From: Asanoa hainanensis
Lineage (GTDB): Bacteria; Actinomycetota; Actinomycetes; Mycobacteriales; Micromonosporaceae
Length of the DNA: 64,000 nt
NCBI RefSeq assembly: GCF_900188485.1
Contig: NZ_FZPH01000005.1
Span: 372,001 to 436,000 of the forward strand
Reading direction: 5' to 3'
The position numbers and the translations under genes were made by a program. Each line of letters opens with the position of its first letter. The stretch's first letter is position 1. Positions 28,624-38,258 of the stretch are shown here, one piece after another. The notes under the pieces are model-generated. The model did no database searches and was not told the origin of the DNA. It saw only the letters and a program-made list of their open reading frames with translations.

Positions 28624-29169
28624 ATGTCAATGTCGCGCAGCCGCCTCGTCATCGTCACGGGTGGTCCGGGCACCGGCAAGACGACCCTGGTCGACGAGCT
28701 GCACCGCGCCGGGTTCGGCACCTCGGAGGAGGCGGGCCGGGCGATCGTGCGGCACCAGGTGCTCGTCGGGGGTCCCGCTCTTCCGTGGTCCGATCCGGAC
28801 CTGTTCGACGAACTGGTGCTGGCCTGGGGCATGCGCGCCCACGCCGCCGCCCGCACCACTGGCGGCACCGTCTTCTTCGACCACGGCATTCCCTGCATCG
28901 CCGGTTACAAGCAGGCGCGCGGCGCGGTGGTTCCCCCGCACCTGGACGCCGCGGCGGCCAGGTTCCGGTACGACCCCCTGGTCCTCGTCGCACCGCCGTG
29001 GCGGGAGATCTATCGGCGCGACAGCGAACGATGGGAGACGTTCGAACACGCCGAGCGGATCCATGCGGCGATCGTCGAGGTGCACAAGGGATACGGGTAC
29101 GACCTGGTCGAGCTGCCGCGGACCGACGTGGCCGACCGGCTCAGGTTCGCGCTCGACCGGATCGAGTGA
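28624..29169 (+). CDS. AAA_28-type P-loop ATPase
   Basis: 181 residues: Walker A VTGGPGTGKTTL at the N-terminus (about 10-21), then the region EEAGRAIVRHQ and FFDHGIP typical of predicted ATPases related to nucleoside/adenylate kinases (AAA_28 family). Small-molecule kinase activity is plausible but unproven. AGGGGAG precedes the ATG at 28624. It is divergent from the NUDIX gene with 62 bases between starts, so it may share control with the SPASM/STAND operon. Confidence 0.85.
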   Translation: MSMSRSRLVIVTGGPGTGKTTLVDELHRAGFGTSEEAGRAIVRHQVLVGGPALPWSDPDLFDELVLAWGMRAHAAARTTGGTVFFDHGIPCIAGYKQARGAVVPPHLDAAAARFRYDPLVLVAPPWREIYRRDSERWETFEHAERIHAAIVEVHKGYGYDLVELPRTDVADRLRFALDRIE

Positions 29170-29946
29170 TCAGAGGGTGTCCAACGACGCCCGGCGGCGG
29201 GACTCGGCCTCGAAGACCTTGAGCAGCAGGGCAGCGGTCACCGCGTACGCCGCGCCCACCGCGGCCTCCTTCGACAAAGAAGGCAGCGCCGCGCCGAAGC
29301 CGTCGCCGTCCACCAGCCGTCGGGCCGCCTCCGCCGAGTGGGTGATCGGCAGCCCGCCGCCCACCACCCGCATCCAGCCCGGCAGGTGGTCGGCCGGCAC
29401 GTTGACGCCCGTCAGCAGCAGCAACAGCGAGACCGACACGTTGGAGACCAGCCAGACGTCCCGGAACCGCAGCCCCAGCGCGCCCAGCGTCAGTCCGAAG
29501 AACGCGCACGACAGCGCACCGACCGCGAGCGTCACCGCCAGCCCGGGGACCGCCGCGAGCGGCACCCGCAGACCGAGCAGCGCCGACCCGACGACGAGGG
29601 AAAAGGCGGCGATCAACAGCCCGTTCCCCGCGTACGGGATGGCCCGCCCGAGAAAGACCAGGGTGCGCGGCCGCGGCGAGAGCAGCACGTGCCCGAGCGT
29701 GCCGAAGCGGCGCTCGTTGGACACCGCCATCGTCCCGCCGAACACGCAGGCCGTCGACGCGGCCAGGACCGCGTTGCCCACGATGTAGAAGGAGTCGTCG
29801 GCGACACCCAACTGCCGGCCGAGGTACGCGAAGAACAGCAGTTGGAACAGCGGACCGACCAGCAGCGTGCCGACGAACATCGACGGCGTGGTCCAGTTGA
29901 ACAGGGCGCGGTAGGCGATCACGCCTCCGACGGCGAGCAGGCGCAC
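29170..29946 (-). CDS. ABC-2 type permease, second subunit
   Basis: 258 residues with about six membrane segments and the ABC-2 region (LTGVNVPADHLPGWMRVVGGGLPITHSAEAAR, shown here only by its key part LPITHSAEA). It starts 14 bases after the first permease, using GTG at 29946, the first start after the upstream stop that retains the first membrane segment. With the other permease and the ATPase it forms a heterodimeric exporter. It abuts the convergent AAA ATPase gene with no gap. Confidence 0.85.
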   Translation of the reverse strand: MRLLAVGGVIAYRALFNWTTPSMFVGTLLVGPLFQLLFFAYLGRQLGVADDSFYIVGNAVLAASTACVFGGTMAVSNERRFGTLGHVLLSPRPRTLVFLGRAIPYAGNGLLIAAFSLVVGSALLGLRVPLAAVPGLAVTLAVGALSCAFFGLTLGALGLRFRDVWLVSNVSVSLLLLLTGVNVPADHLPGWMRVVGGGLPITHSAEAARRLVDGDGFGAALPSLSKEAAVGAAYAVTAALLLKVFEAESRRRASLDTL

Positions 29947-29960
29947 GGGCAGGCCAATCT

Positions 29961-30734
29961 CTAGGCTAGGGCGAGGGTCGCGTTCGCACGGGCGCGACGC
30001 TCCACGTAGGACATGACGAGCGCGCCGGCGACGAGGCACCCGAGGCTGAGCGCCAGGCACACCCCGAGCGACGGCCAGACCGGGCCGGAGCCCGTCACCG
30101 ACTCCCGCACCGCGCGGGAGGCCCACGTCGTCGGCAGCACCGCGCCGACAGGGCCCGTCCACCCCGGCAACACCGTGATCGGCACGAGCATCCCGGAGAC
30201 CAGCCAGATCGGGTACTCGAGGGTGTTGTTGATGGCGTTCGCGTTCGGCAGCAGCACGAACGTCGACGCCAGCAGCAGGCCGAACATGCCCAGGCCCAGG
30301 ATCGCCGCCGGGACCGAGACCGCGAAGGCCAGCGGATCGGCCACGTCCAGCGGGATGCGATAGACCAGACCACCCCAGAGCAGGGTCGCGATCATGGCGT
30401 ACGTGCCGGTGACCGCGGTCGCCAACGTGATCGGGAAGACCAGCAGCGCCGGCGGGCGCGGAGCCAGCATCAGCATCTCCAGCGTGCCCTGCCAGCGCTG
30501 GTTCTGGATCGCTCCGCCGGACCCGAACAGGACCGAGCTCCAGACCGCCATCATTCCCGCGCCGACCGCCGCCTCCAGCAGCCGGTGCGGCTCGGTGCCC
30601 GCGCGGAACAGGTAGACCGCCAGGGTCGCCTGGACCAGCGGGACGAACAGCGCCGTCGCGATCTCGAACTGGGACCGGCTGAGCTGTTTGACGTGCAGCA
30701 GCGTCGCGCGCCCGATCAACCGCAGCACGCTCAC
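29961..30734 (-). CDS. ABC-2 type permease, first subunit
   Basis: 257 residues, about six membrane segments, with the NTLEYPIWLVSGMLVPITVL and LPTTWASRAVRES regions typical of ABC-2 exporters. The GTG start overlaps the ATPase stop by four bases (GTGA), so it is translationally coupled to it. Substrate unknown. Confidence 0.87.
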   Translation of the reverse strand: MSVLRLIGRATLLHVKQLSRSQFEIATALFVPLVQATLAVYLFRAGTEPHRLLEAAVGAGMMAVWSSVLFGSGGAIQNQRWQGTLEMLMLAPRPPALLVFPITLATAVTGTYAMIATLLWGGLVYRIPLDVADPLAFAVSVPAAILGLGMFGLLLASTFVLLPNANAINNTLEYPIWLVSGMLVPITVLPGWTGPVGAVLPTTWASRAVRESVTGSGPVWPSLGVCLALSLGCLVAGALVMSYVERRARANATLALA

Positions 30735-31720
30735 GCGGCCGCCCCGACGGGTGACCGGCCCACGATCGCGACGTACGCGTCCTCGAGTGTCGGCTGCCGC
30801 GCGGTCACCCGGCCCAGTCGCACCCCGTCCAGCAGGCGGAGCACGTCCGCCTGCACGTCGACCGTGGCGTCGGACTGCACGGTCACCAGTTGCGCCGTGC
30901 CGACGACGTCGACGCTCGCCTCGCGTACCCCCGGAAGCCCGTCGATCCTGGCCAGTTGCGCGTCGCTGACCCCGAACGCCTGCACCTCCAGCACCCGGCG
31001 CCCCTCGGCGTGGTGCTTGAGCTCGTCCGGGGTGCCCAGCGCCTGGATCTCGCCGCCGGCGATCACCGCGATCCGGTCGCAGAGCTCCTCCGCCTCGGCC
31101 ATGTAGTGGGTGGTGAGCAACACGGTCGTCCCCGTGGCGGCCAAGCCGGCGACCGTGTTGCGCAACTCCCGGGCGGCGACCGGGTCGACCCCGATCGACG
31201 GCTCGTCGAGGAACAGCACCTCGGGCTCGTGCAGCAGCCCGCGGGCGATGTGCAGCCGCTGCCGCATGCCCCGCGAGTAGCCCTCGACCCGCTCCCGCTC
31301 GCGACCGGTCAGCCCGACCAGCTCCAGCAGCTCGCCGATCCGCCGCTTCTGCCGCGCCGCCGGCACCCCGTACAGCTCCGCGAAGTACCGCAGGTTGTCC
31401 AGCGCCGAGAGCCGGTCGTAGAGGCCGCGGTCACCGCCGAAGACGTACCCGATGCGCCGCCGTACCTCCCTCGTCTGCGAAACCACGTCGAAGCCGCACA
31501 CCCGCGCGCTGCCCGAGGTCGGGATGAGCAGGGTGTTGAGCATCTTGATCGTCGTGGTCTTGCCGGCGCCGTTCGGGCCGAGGAGCCCGAACAGCTCGCC
31601 CCGGCGGACGTCGAGGTCGACGCCGCGGACGGCGTCGAGCTCCAGTCGCCGTGGGTTGAGCCACCCGGTGCGGGTGCGGTAGGTCCGGCGCAGATCACGC
31701 GCCTCGATCGCGAGAGCCAT
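30731..31720 (-). CDS. ABC transporter ATP-binding protein
   Basis: 329 residues. Walker A LLGPNGAGKTTT (about 49-60), signature YSRGMRQRL (SGG changed to SRG as in several exporter ATPases), Walker B VLFLDEPSIGVD and the switch His in TTHYMAEAE. The C-terminal DrrA-like extension is present. First gene of the three-gene exporter operon. The ArsR-type regulator is encoded directly upstream in the same direction, with 46 bases between. Confidence 0.92.
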   Translation of the reverse strand: MALAIEARDLRRTYRTRTGWLNPRRLELDAVRGVDLDVRRGELFGLLGPNGAGKTTTIKMLNTLLIPTSGSARVCGFDVVSQTREVRRRIGYVFGGDRGLYDRLSALDNLRYFAELYGVPAARQKRRIGELLELVGLTGRERERVEGYSRGMRQRLHIARGLLHEPEVLFLDEPSIGVDPVAARELRNTVAGLAATGTTVLLTTHYMAEAEELCDRIAVIAGGEIQALGTPDELKHHAEGRRVLEVQAFGVSDAQLARIDGLPGVREASVDVVGTAQLVTVQSDATVDVQADVLRLLDGVRLGRVTARQPTLEDAYVAIVGRSPVGAAA

Positions 31721-31766
31721 GCCGGGGACGCTAGGTGCGCGACGCGGGTCGGGAAATGAATTCGGC

Positions 31767-32774
31767 TCAGGCCGAATGCTGGCGGCGGGACGGGTCGTCT
31801 GCCAGCAGGTGCAGCAGGGCGGTCCCGGCCGGCTCCAGCGAGTAGAGCACCCGCCGGCCGGCCCGCCGCCGGTTGACCACGCCGGCCGCGGTCAGCGCGG
31901 CCAGGTGCTCCGACACGGTGCTGGGTGCCAGGCCGAGGGTCGCCGCCAGGCCCGCGGTGGTTGACGGCCGCGACAGCGCCTCGAGTACGGCGGCCCGGCC
32001 GCGCCCGATCAGGATCGCCAGCCGGTCCGGGGCGGGCTCCGGGCGCCCCTCGGCCAGCACGGCCGCGCCCCGGGCCTGGTAGGAGACGGCGACCACCTCG
32101 GGATGGTCAGTGGAGCACATCAGCGCGCCCCGAGAGAAGATCAACGGGATCAGCAGGAGCCGTTTGTCGACCGCCGAGAACGCCTGGTCCAGCGGCTTGA
32201 CCAGGGTCAACACGGGCCGTTCCCAGATCACCCGCTGGTGCAGGTCGGCGAGCAGCGCGTCGGGCCCGTCTGCGGCCAGCGCCCGGGCCCGGTGCAGGAC
32301 CTCCTCGTCCAGCGCGGCCCGCATCGCCGGCCAGTGCGGCGCCATCGCCGCCTCCCAGAACGCGGCGAGGTCGTCGGCGAGCGCGGCGAAGGCGCGGCCC
32401 GGGTCGTCGCGGAACGGCCGGATCCAGGCGGGCGGATCGTGGTAGTAGGCCGGCAGCTGCTCCTCGACCACGCTGCGTGGGGTCGCGGCCAGGGCGTGCA
32501 GCTCGTCCTCGATCGTGGGCGCCGGCGTGGGCGGGATCGGCGCGAGGAAGTCGGGCGACCGCGAGCCGGACTCGCGCATGAGCGCCGCCGCCCGGGCCGC
32601 CCCCGGCAGGTCCCGGATCGCCTCGTGCGCCCGCACCGCCCACCGCTCGTAGGGCCACGGGACCCCGCCGGGGTTGCGGTCGAGGAGATAGAGCGCGTCG
32701 ATGGTCTCCCAGAGCGGGCTGATCGCGATCCGGGTGCGGTCGAGCGTCGGCGCGTCGAACTCGATCCGGATCAC
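31767..32774 (-). CDS. ArsR-type winged-helix regulator with large N-terminal domain
   Basis: 335 residues. The C-terminal 90 residues are an ArsR-like winged helix: LSRPSTTAGLAATLGLAPST, then VSEHLAALTAAGVVNRRRAG and RRVLYSL. The N-terminal 240 residues match the DUF5937-type domain of actinobacterial ArsR-like regulators, starting MIRIEFDAPTLDRTRIAISP. The typical Cys metal ligands are absent, so it probably senses a small molecule. It precedes the ABC exporter operon in the same direction and likely controls it. Confidence 0.85.
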   Translation of the reverse strand: MIRIEFDAPTLDRTRIAISPLWETIDALYLLDRNPGGVPWPYERWAVRAHEAIRDLPGAARAAALMRESGSRSPDFLAPIPPTPAPTIEDELHALAATPRSVVEEQLPAYYHDPPAWIRPFRDDPGRAFAALADDLAAFWEAAMAPHWPAMRAALDEEVLHRARALAADGPDALLADLHQRVIWERPVLTLVKPLDQAFSAVDKRLLLIPLIFSRGALMCSTDHPEVVAVSYQARGAAVLAEGRPEPAPDRLAILIGRGRAAVLEALSRPSTTAGLAATLGLAPSTVSEHLAALTAAGVVNRRRAGRRVLYSLEPAGTALLHLLADDPSRRQHSA

Positions 32775-32821
32775 GGGGGCAGAATAAGTCGCGCGCGGTC
32801 GTTGTTACCGGTCAGGTAGCC

Positions 32822-33022
32822 TTGTGTGCAATTGGCGACGACCCGGCCATCACCGGTGAGCCTCCGGAAGAACGGATCTTCGGATCCCAGTAGAACCGGA
32901 CGGGTTCGGCCCGTTACAGCCGACAACGAGCGGGTGGTCGTTCTTTGATCACCAAGCGGGGTGGTACCGCGGCCTTATGGGTCGTCCTCGCAGTCCACGA
33001 CGTGTGTGAGCTGTTCGAGGAG
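32822..33022 (+). promoter_or_regulatory. Translational T-box riboswitch of ileS (isoleucine)
   Basis: The leader before ileS contains the conserved T-box bulge AAGCGGGGTGGTACCGCGG (32954-32972), whose UGGU pairs with the free 3' end of an uncharged tRNA. An upstream stem I carries an ATC isoleucine codon at 32849-32851 as specifier candidate. TCCTCG (32985-32990) is complementary to CGAGGA (33016-33021), the ileS ribosome site, so it can sequester it. This is the actinobacterial pattern that controls translation rather than termination. Uncharged tRNA-Ile should free the ribosome site. Confidence 0.9.
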
Positions 33023-33033
33023 ATTGACCACCG

Positions 33034-36000
33034 ATGGCCTATCCCAAGCACGAGAGCAAGCCGGGCGTCCCGGCGAGCCCCGACCTGCCCGCGGTCGAGC
33101 GGCGTGTGCTGGACCACTGGACGGCCGACAAGACATTCCAGGCGTCGATCGAGCTCCGGCCAGCCGCCTCCGGCGGCGCAGATGAAACGGCGGGCGTTTC
33201 CGCTGCTGTCGGCGGGCCCGCCGACAATGAGTTCGTCTTCTACGACGGTCCCCCCTTCGCCAACGGCCTGCCGCACTACGGCCACCTCTTCACGGGTTAC
33301 GTGAAGGACGTCGTCCCCCGTTACCAGACCATGCGGGGGCGCAGGGTCGAGCGCCGGTTCGGGTGGGACACCCACGGCCTGCCCGCCGAGGTCGTCGCCG
33401 AGAAGCAGCTCGGGATCACCACCAAGGCCGAGATCGTCGACCTGGGCGTGGAGCGGTTCAACGAGGTTTGCCGCACCTCGGTCCTGCAGTACACGCAGGA
33501 CTGGGAGCGCTACGTCACCCGCCAGGCCCGCTGGGTCGACTTCACCAACGACTACAAGACGCTCGATCTGTCCTACATGGAAAGCGTCATGTGGGCCTTC
33601 AAGAGCCTGCACGACAAGGGCCTGGTGTACGAGGGCTTCAAGGTGCTGGCCTACTGCTGGCGCTGTGAGACCCCGCTGTCCAACACCGAGACCCGGATGG
33701 ACGACGTCTACCGCGACCGGCACGACCCGTCGCTGACCGTCTGGTTCACCCTCGACACCGGCGAGAAGCTCGCGGTCTGGACCACCACGCCGTGGACGCT
33801 GCCGTCCAACCTGGCGGTCGCGGTCGGGCCCGACATCGAGTACGCCGAGTTCACCGACGACGCCGGCCAGGTCTACCTGGTGGGTGCCGCCCGCACCGAC
33901 TACTACGCCAAGGAGCTGGAGGGGTTCACCCGCACCGGCACCCGGCGCGGCGCCGACCTGGTCGGCAAGCGCTACACGCCGCTGTTCGACTTCCTGGTCG
34001 ACCAGGCCGGTCCGAACGCGTACCAGGTGCTCGGTGGCGAGTTCGTCACCACCGAGGACGGCACCGGCGCCGTGCACATGGCGCCCGCCTTCGGTGAGGA
34101 GGACCAGAACGCCTGCAACGCGGCCGGCATCCCGACCATCGTGACGGTCGACGACCACACCCGGTTCACCGCGCTCGTTCCCCCGTACCAGGGAATGCAG
34201 GTCTTCGAGGCCAACAAGCCGGTGACGCGCGACCTCAAGGAGCGCGGCGTGGTGGTGCGGCAGGAGACCTACACGCACTCCTACCCGCACTGCTGGCGGT
34301 GCGACACCCCGCTGGTCTACAAGGCGGTGTCGTCCTGGTTCGTGCAGGTGACCAAGTTCAAGGACCGGATGGTCGAGCTCAACCAGCAGATCGACTGGAC
34401 GCCGGGGCACGTCAAGGACGGCTCGTTCGGCAAGTGGCTGGCCAACGCCCGCGACTGGTCGATCAGCCGCAACCGGTTCTGGGGCTCGCCGATCCCGGTG
34501 TGGAAGTCGGACGATCCGGCCTATCCGCGTGTGGACGTCTACGGTTCGCTGGAGGAGCTCCAGCGGGACTTCGGCGTGCAGGTCACCGATCTGCACCGGC
34601 CGCACGTCGACGACCTGACCCGGCCGAACCCCTCCGATCCCACCGGTCGCTCCACGATGCGGCGGGTTCCGGAGGTGCTCGACTGCTGGTTCGAGTCCGG
34701 GTCGATGCCGTTCGCCCAGGTGCACTACCCGTTCGAGAACGCGGACTGGTTCGAGCACCACTACCCAGGCGACTTCATCGTCGAATACATCGGACAGACG
34801 CGCGGCTGGTTCTACACCATGCACGTGCTGGCCACGGCGCTGTTCGACCGGCCGGCGTTCCGCACCTGCGTGAGCCACGGCATCCTGCAAGGGTCCGACG
34901 GCCGCAAGATGAGCAAGAGCCTGCAGAACTATCCCGACGTGTACGAGGTGTTCGACTCGTACGGCTCCGACGCGATGCGCTGGATGCTGATGTCGTCGCC
35001 GGTGCTCCGCGGTGGCGACATGCCGGTCACCGAGCCGGCGATCCGCGACAGCGTGCGGCAGGTGCTGCTTCCACTGTGGAACGTCTGGTACTTCTTCTCG
35101 CTCTACGCCAACGCCGACGGCTACGAGGCGGTGCGCCGGACCGACTCGACGCACCTGCTCGACCGTTACGTGCTGGCCAAGACCGGCGAGCTCGTCGCGA
35201 CCGTGACCAAGCAGATGGACGCGTACGACATCTCGGGCGCGTGCGGGGCCGTGCGGTCGTTCCTGGACGCGCTGACCAACTGGTACGTGCGCCGGTCCCG
35301 TGACCGGTTCTGGGCCGGTGACCGGGACGCCTTCGACACCCTCTACACGGTGCTGGAGACGTTGACCCAGGTGATGGCCCCGCTGGCGCCGCTGACGGCC
35401 GAGGAGGTGTGGCGTGGTCTGACGGGTGAGCGCTCGGTGCACCTGACCGACTGGCCGTCCGCCGACTCGTTCCCTTCGGACCACGCGTTGGTGGCGGCGA
35501 TGGACGCCGTCCGTGAGCTGGTGTCGTCGGCGCTGTCGGTGCGCAAGGCCAAGGGCCTGCGGGTCCGGCTGCCGCTGCCGTCGCTGACGGTGGCGACGCC
35601 GGACGCGGACCTGCTGCGGCCGTTCGCCGACCTGGTCACCGACGAGGTCAACGTCAAGTCGGTGGAGTTCACCGGCGACGTGGCGGCGCACTGCGAGCGG
35701 GTGCTCACGGTCGTGCCCCGGGCGCTCGGCCCGCGGGTCGGCGGCCAGGTCCAGCAGGTGATCAAGGCGGTCAAGGCCGGCGACTGGTCGTTGGTCGCGG
35801 GCCAGCCGGTCGCCGCCGGGGTCACCCTCCAGGAGGGCGAGTACGACCTGAAGCTGGTGGCCGCGGACCCGGACAATTCGGCCACCCTGCCCGGTGGTGA
35901 GGGCGTGGTCGTGCTGGACAGCACAGTGACGCCGGCACTGGCCGCGGAGGGCGTCGCCCGCGACGTGGTCCGGGTGGTCCAGCAGGCCCGGCGCGACGCG

Positions 36001-36195
36001 GACCTGGACGTCTCGGACCGGATCACGGTCGTTCTCTCGGGATCTGACGGGATGCGTGCGGCGGTCGAAGCGCACCGCGACTTCGTGGCCCGCGAGGTCC
36101 TGGCCGACGCGGTGACGTTCGGTGCGGCTGCTTCTGGCTTCGAGGGCGAGGTCGGCGACGGCGAACCCGTCCGGGTGACGGTCACGCGTAGTTAG
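33034..36195 (+). CDS. ileS: Isoleucyl-tRNA synthetase
   Basis: 1053 residues, normal length for the large eukaryote-like IleRS form found in actinobacteria. The class I signature HYGH is in [17 protein letters not shown] (near residue 73-88), and the KMSKS loop is at [10 protein letters not shown] (near 625). The CP1 editing domain ([17 protein letters not shown] region) and an anticodon-binding C-terminus are present. The start ATG follows GAGGAG, the site masked in the T-box. It charges tRNA-Ile in the cytoplasm. This long form is usually mupirocin-tolerant, a family-level expectation. Confidence 0.97.
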   Translation: MAYPKHESKPGVPASPDLPAVERRVLDHWTADKTFQASIELRPAASGGADETAGVSAAVGGPADNEFVFYDGPPFANGLPHYGHLFTGYVKDVVPRYQTMRGRRVERRFGWDTHGLPAEVVAEKQLGITTKAEIVDLGVERFNEVCRTSVLQYTQDWERYVTRQARWVDFTNDYKTLDLSYMESVMWAFKSLHDKGLVYEGFKVLAYCWRCETPLSNTETRMDDVYRDRHDPSLTVWFTLDTGEKLAVWTTTPWTLPSNLAVAVGPDIEYAEFTDDAGQVYLVGAARTDYYAKELEGFTRTGTRRGADLVGKRYTPLFDFLVDQAGPNAYQVLGGEFVTTEDGTGAVHMAPAFGEEDQNACNAAGIPTIVTVDDHTRFTALVPPYQGMQVFEANKPVTRDLKERGVVVRQETYTHSYPHCWRCDTPLVYKAVSSWFVQVTKFKDRMVELNQQIDWTPGHVKDGSFGKWLANARDWSISRNRFWGSPIPVWKSDDPAYPRVDVYGSLEELQRDFGVQVTDLHRPHVDDLTRPNPSDPTGRSTMRRVPEVLDCWFESGSMPFAQVHYPFENADWFEHHYPGDFIVEYIGQTRGWFYTMHVLATALFDRPAFRTCVSHGILQGSDGRKMSKSLQNYPDVYEVFDSYGSDAMRWMLMSSPVLRGGDMPVTEPAIRDSVRQVLLPLWNVWYFFSLYANADGYEAVRRTDSTHLLDRYVLAKTGELVATVTKQMDAYDISGACGAVRSFLDALTNWYVRRSRDRFWAGDRDAFDTLYTVLETLTQVMAPLAPLTAEEVWRGLTGERSVHLTDWPSADSFPSDHALVAAMDAVRELVSSALSVRKAKGLRVRLPLPSLTVATPDADLLRPFADLVTDEVNVKSVEFTGDVAAHCERVLTVVPRALGPRVGGQVQQVIKAVKAGDWSLVAGQPVAAGVTLQEGEYDLKLVAADPDNSATLPGGEGVVVLDSTVTPALAAEGVARDVVRVVQQARRDADLDVSDRITVVLSGSDGMRAAVEAHRDFVAREVLADAVTFGAAASGFEGEVGDGEPVRVTVTRS

Positions 36196-36209
36196 GGCCT
36201 GTTCGTCCA

Positions 36210-36259
36210 CTCGCGGCGGCGGGCGGTGTCGGTTACGGTGACACCGCCCACGCCGCGAG
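36210..36259 (+). terminator. Strong hairpin between ileS and the acyltransferase gene
   Basis: Arms CTCGCGGCG-GC-GGGCGGTGTC and GACACCGCCC-A-CGCCGCGAG pair over 19 base pairs with a single small bulge and a 9-base loop GGTTACGGT. It lies just after the ileS stop and ends 2 bases before the GATCCGGAGG ribosome site of the next gene, so it may terminate ileS or attenuate the acyltransferase gene. Confidence 0.6.
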
Positions 36260-36272
36260 ATCCGGAGGACCC

Positions 36273-36959
36273 GTGCCGCTGCTCTACACGATCGGCCAGC
36301 TCACCATTGGCGTGAGCATGCGGTGGGGTTGGGCGCCGAAGGTCGAGGGCTTGGAGAACGTACCCCCGCGCGGCGGCGCGATCCTGGCCGGCAACCACCT
36401 CTCGGTGGCCGACGAGCTGTTCCTGGGCTCGGTCATCCCGCGCCACATCGCATTCTGGGCGAAAGCGGAATACTTCACCGGCACGGGCTTCCGAGGCTGG
36501 TTCAGCCGCTCGGTGATGACCGGAATCGGCGCGATCCGGGTGGAGCGAGCCGGCGGCCGGGCGGCCCTGAGCGCCTTCGACGGAGCGATCCCGGTGCTCA
36601 AGTCCGGCGACCTGGTAGCGATCTACCCGGAGGGCACCCGCTCACCCGACGGCCGCCTCTACCGCGGCCGCACGGGCGTGGCCCGCCTGGCGCTGGCGGC
36701 CAACGTGCCCATCATCCCGGTGGGCTTCATCGGCACCGACGAGCTCCAGCCGATCGGCCACCGAGTGCCCCGCTTCAAACGCGGCACGGCGACGGTCAAG
36801 TTCGGCAAGCCGATCGAGGTGAGCGGCCGGGGCAGCGACAGCTCGTCCCTGCGCCAGATCACTGACGAGGTCATGGTCGCGATCCAAGAAATGACGGGCC
36901 AGGAATACGTCCCGAAATACGCCCCGATGCTCCGGGTCGGAACCCCCCAAGGCGAATAG
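36273..36959 (+). CDS. 1-acyl-sn-glycerol-3-phosphate acyltransferase
   Basis: 228 residues of the PlsC family: catalytic NHLSVAD (the NHx4D motif; here N-H-L-S-V-A-D), then the EGTRS motif in IYPEGTRSPDG and the IIPVGFIGTDEL strand. The enzyme adds a second acyl chain to lysophosphatidic acid at the membrane in phospholipid synthesis. GGAGG precedes the GTG start at 36273 by 6 bases. Several paralogues are usual in actinomycetes, so a gene name is not assigned. Confidence 0.9.
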   Translation: MPLLYTIGQLTIGVSMRWGWAPKVEGLENVPPRGGAILAGNHLSVADELFLGSVIPRHIAFWAKAEYFTGTGFRGWFSRSVMTGIGAIRVERAGGRAALSAFDGAIPVLKSGDLVAIYPEGTRSPDGRLYRGRTGVARLALAANVPIIPVGFIGTDELQPIGHRVPRFKRGTATVKFGKPIEVSGRGSDSSSLRQITDEVMVAIQEMTGQEYVPKYAPMLRVGTPQGE

Positions 36960-36970
36960 CCGCGATCGAG

Positions 36971-37807
36971 TCAGACCTCGTCACCGGCGGGTGGGATAGC
37001 CCACCGAAGCACGGCTTTGCCCTCGACGGGTTCCAGCGTCAGCGGGTATACCTGCCCGTACGCCCGGCCCGCCGTGAATCGCTGTAGTTCGCTCGGTGAC
37101 CAGTGGACGCAGAGGGTCGGGCAGCCCGCCACCTCGACCACCCCGGCGCCGAGCGGACTCGACCAGCCCGCGCGATACCCGAGATGGTGATGGCTGTGCG
37201 GGTCGACGTGTGCCAGGTGCGCGTGGTGGCCCCGGTCCACGGCCCACTGGTTGATCGCGGCCGCCCGCTCGTGCGCGACCTCGATGGGCAGATCGAGCCA
37301 GCCATGCTCGCCAGCCCGGACCCGCGGCACACGGAATTCCGCGCACGCCTCCTCGGCGCCGGCACCCCAGATCCGCAGATCGGCCAAACCGTCGACGGTG
37401 CGCGCCGACGACAGGAAGCCGACCCAGGAGTCAAGCGCGACCGCGTCACCGACGACCATCCCGGACCGATCGACGGGAAGATCGCCCAGGTGCACGGGTT
37501 CCGGTGTCGCTGACACCATCGACCAGGGCACGTTCAGGTCGATGTCGAGCGTGCCGATGGTCGCGGTCTCGTCGTACGTTCCGGGGCGGGTTCGCGCGGT
37601 AACTGTCAACAGTCCGGACCCGGCCGGCACGGCGACCGCTTCCGCAAGCCAGTCCCGCAGATGGGCACCACCCTCGCCGGCGGCCCGCGTGGCCCGAACC
37701 GACAAGGTCTCGCCAAGGTCAGCCCACTGATCGAGAAACCCACCGCAGCCCAACACCACCACGCCCGACGGCGCGACCACCGAGCCCAACGTCGTCGCCT
37801 TTGGCAT
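36971..37807 (-). CDS. Hypothetical protein
   Basis: 278 residues without a recognised domain. The N-terminal stretch has a glycine-rich SGVVVLGCGGFLDQW, and the C-terminal half is rich in His (HVDPHSHHH) and Trp. No signal peptide or membrane segment. ATG at 37807 begins the frame with clear codon bias. It sits between unrelated convergent genes and gives no functional context. Confidence 0.6.
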   Translation of the reverse strand: MPKATTLGSVVAPSGVVVLGCGGFLDQWADLGETLSVRATRAAGEGGAHLRDWLAEAVAVPAGSGLLTVTARTRPGTYDETATIGTLDIDLNVPWSMVSATPEPVHLGDLPVDRSGMVVGDAVALDSWVGFLSSARTVDGLADLRIWGAGAEEACAEFRVPRVRAGEHGWLDLPIEVAHERAAAINQWAVDRGHHAHLAHVDPHSHHHLGYRAGWSSPLGAGVVEVAGCPTLCVHWSPSELQRFTAGRAYGQVYPLTLEPVEGKAVLRWAIPPAGDEV

Positions 37808-37833
37808 CTGACTGTGGGTTGCGCGGTGACCCG

Positions 37834-38151
37834 TTACCGCCTGCCGCGCAGCGGCGCCAGCGAGGTCAGGATCGGGAGAGCCACCAAGACTGCGACGATC
37901 CCGAGCACGATGAGGAACGCCGTTCGGGCGCCGAGTAGATATGCCATCGACCCGACCAGAAACCCGATGCCGGTGGCCACCAGGAGCCGGGTGCCGGGGA
38001 CCTGGAGCCCCGTGGGCGGCAGCCACCGGTCAACGATGAGTTCAACCCGCGCCGCGTCGACCTCGAACCTCGCGGCGATTTTCTCCAGGGGCTGCCCGGC
38101 GATGTAGGCGGCGACGATGTCGTCCTCGTGCTCGTGCAGCGTCCAGGTCAT
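37834..38151 (-). CDS. Small membrane protein with HTH-like N-terminus
   Basis: 105 residues. Residues 1-45 contain a helix-turn-helix-like stretch (IAGQPLEKIAARFEVDAARV) as in sigma-4 or resolvase-type folds; two membrane segments follow (LLVATGIGFLVGSMAYLLGA and TAFLIVLGIVAVLVALPIL). This could be a membrane-tethered DNA- or protein-binding factor; no target is evident. ATG at 38151 (MTWTLHEHEDD) gives the compact form; an in-frame start 38 codons earlier has no support. Confidence 0.6.
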   Translation of the reverse strand: MTWTLHEHEDDIVAAYIAGQPLEKIAARFEVDAARVELIVDRWLPPTGLQVPGTRLLVATGIGFLVGSMAYLLGARTAFLIVLGIVAVLVALPILTSLAPLRGRR

Positions 38152-38258
38152 CCCGCCACGATAAGCACGGGCGGCTATACCCCGCAGTCCCTCAGCGGCG
38201 ACTGACGCGGGCGCGGCTGGAGAAAGATCGCGGCGTTGGAGGAGCCACAGCCCGTGGC

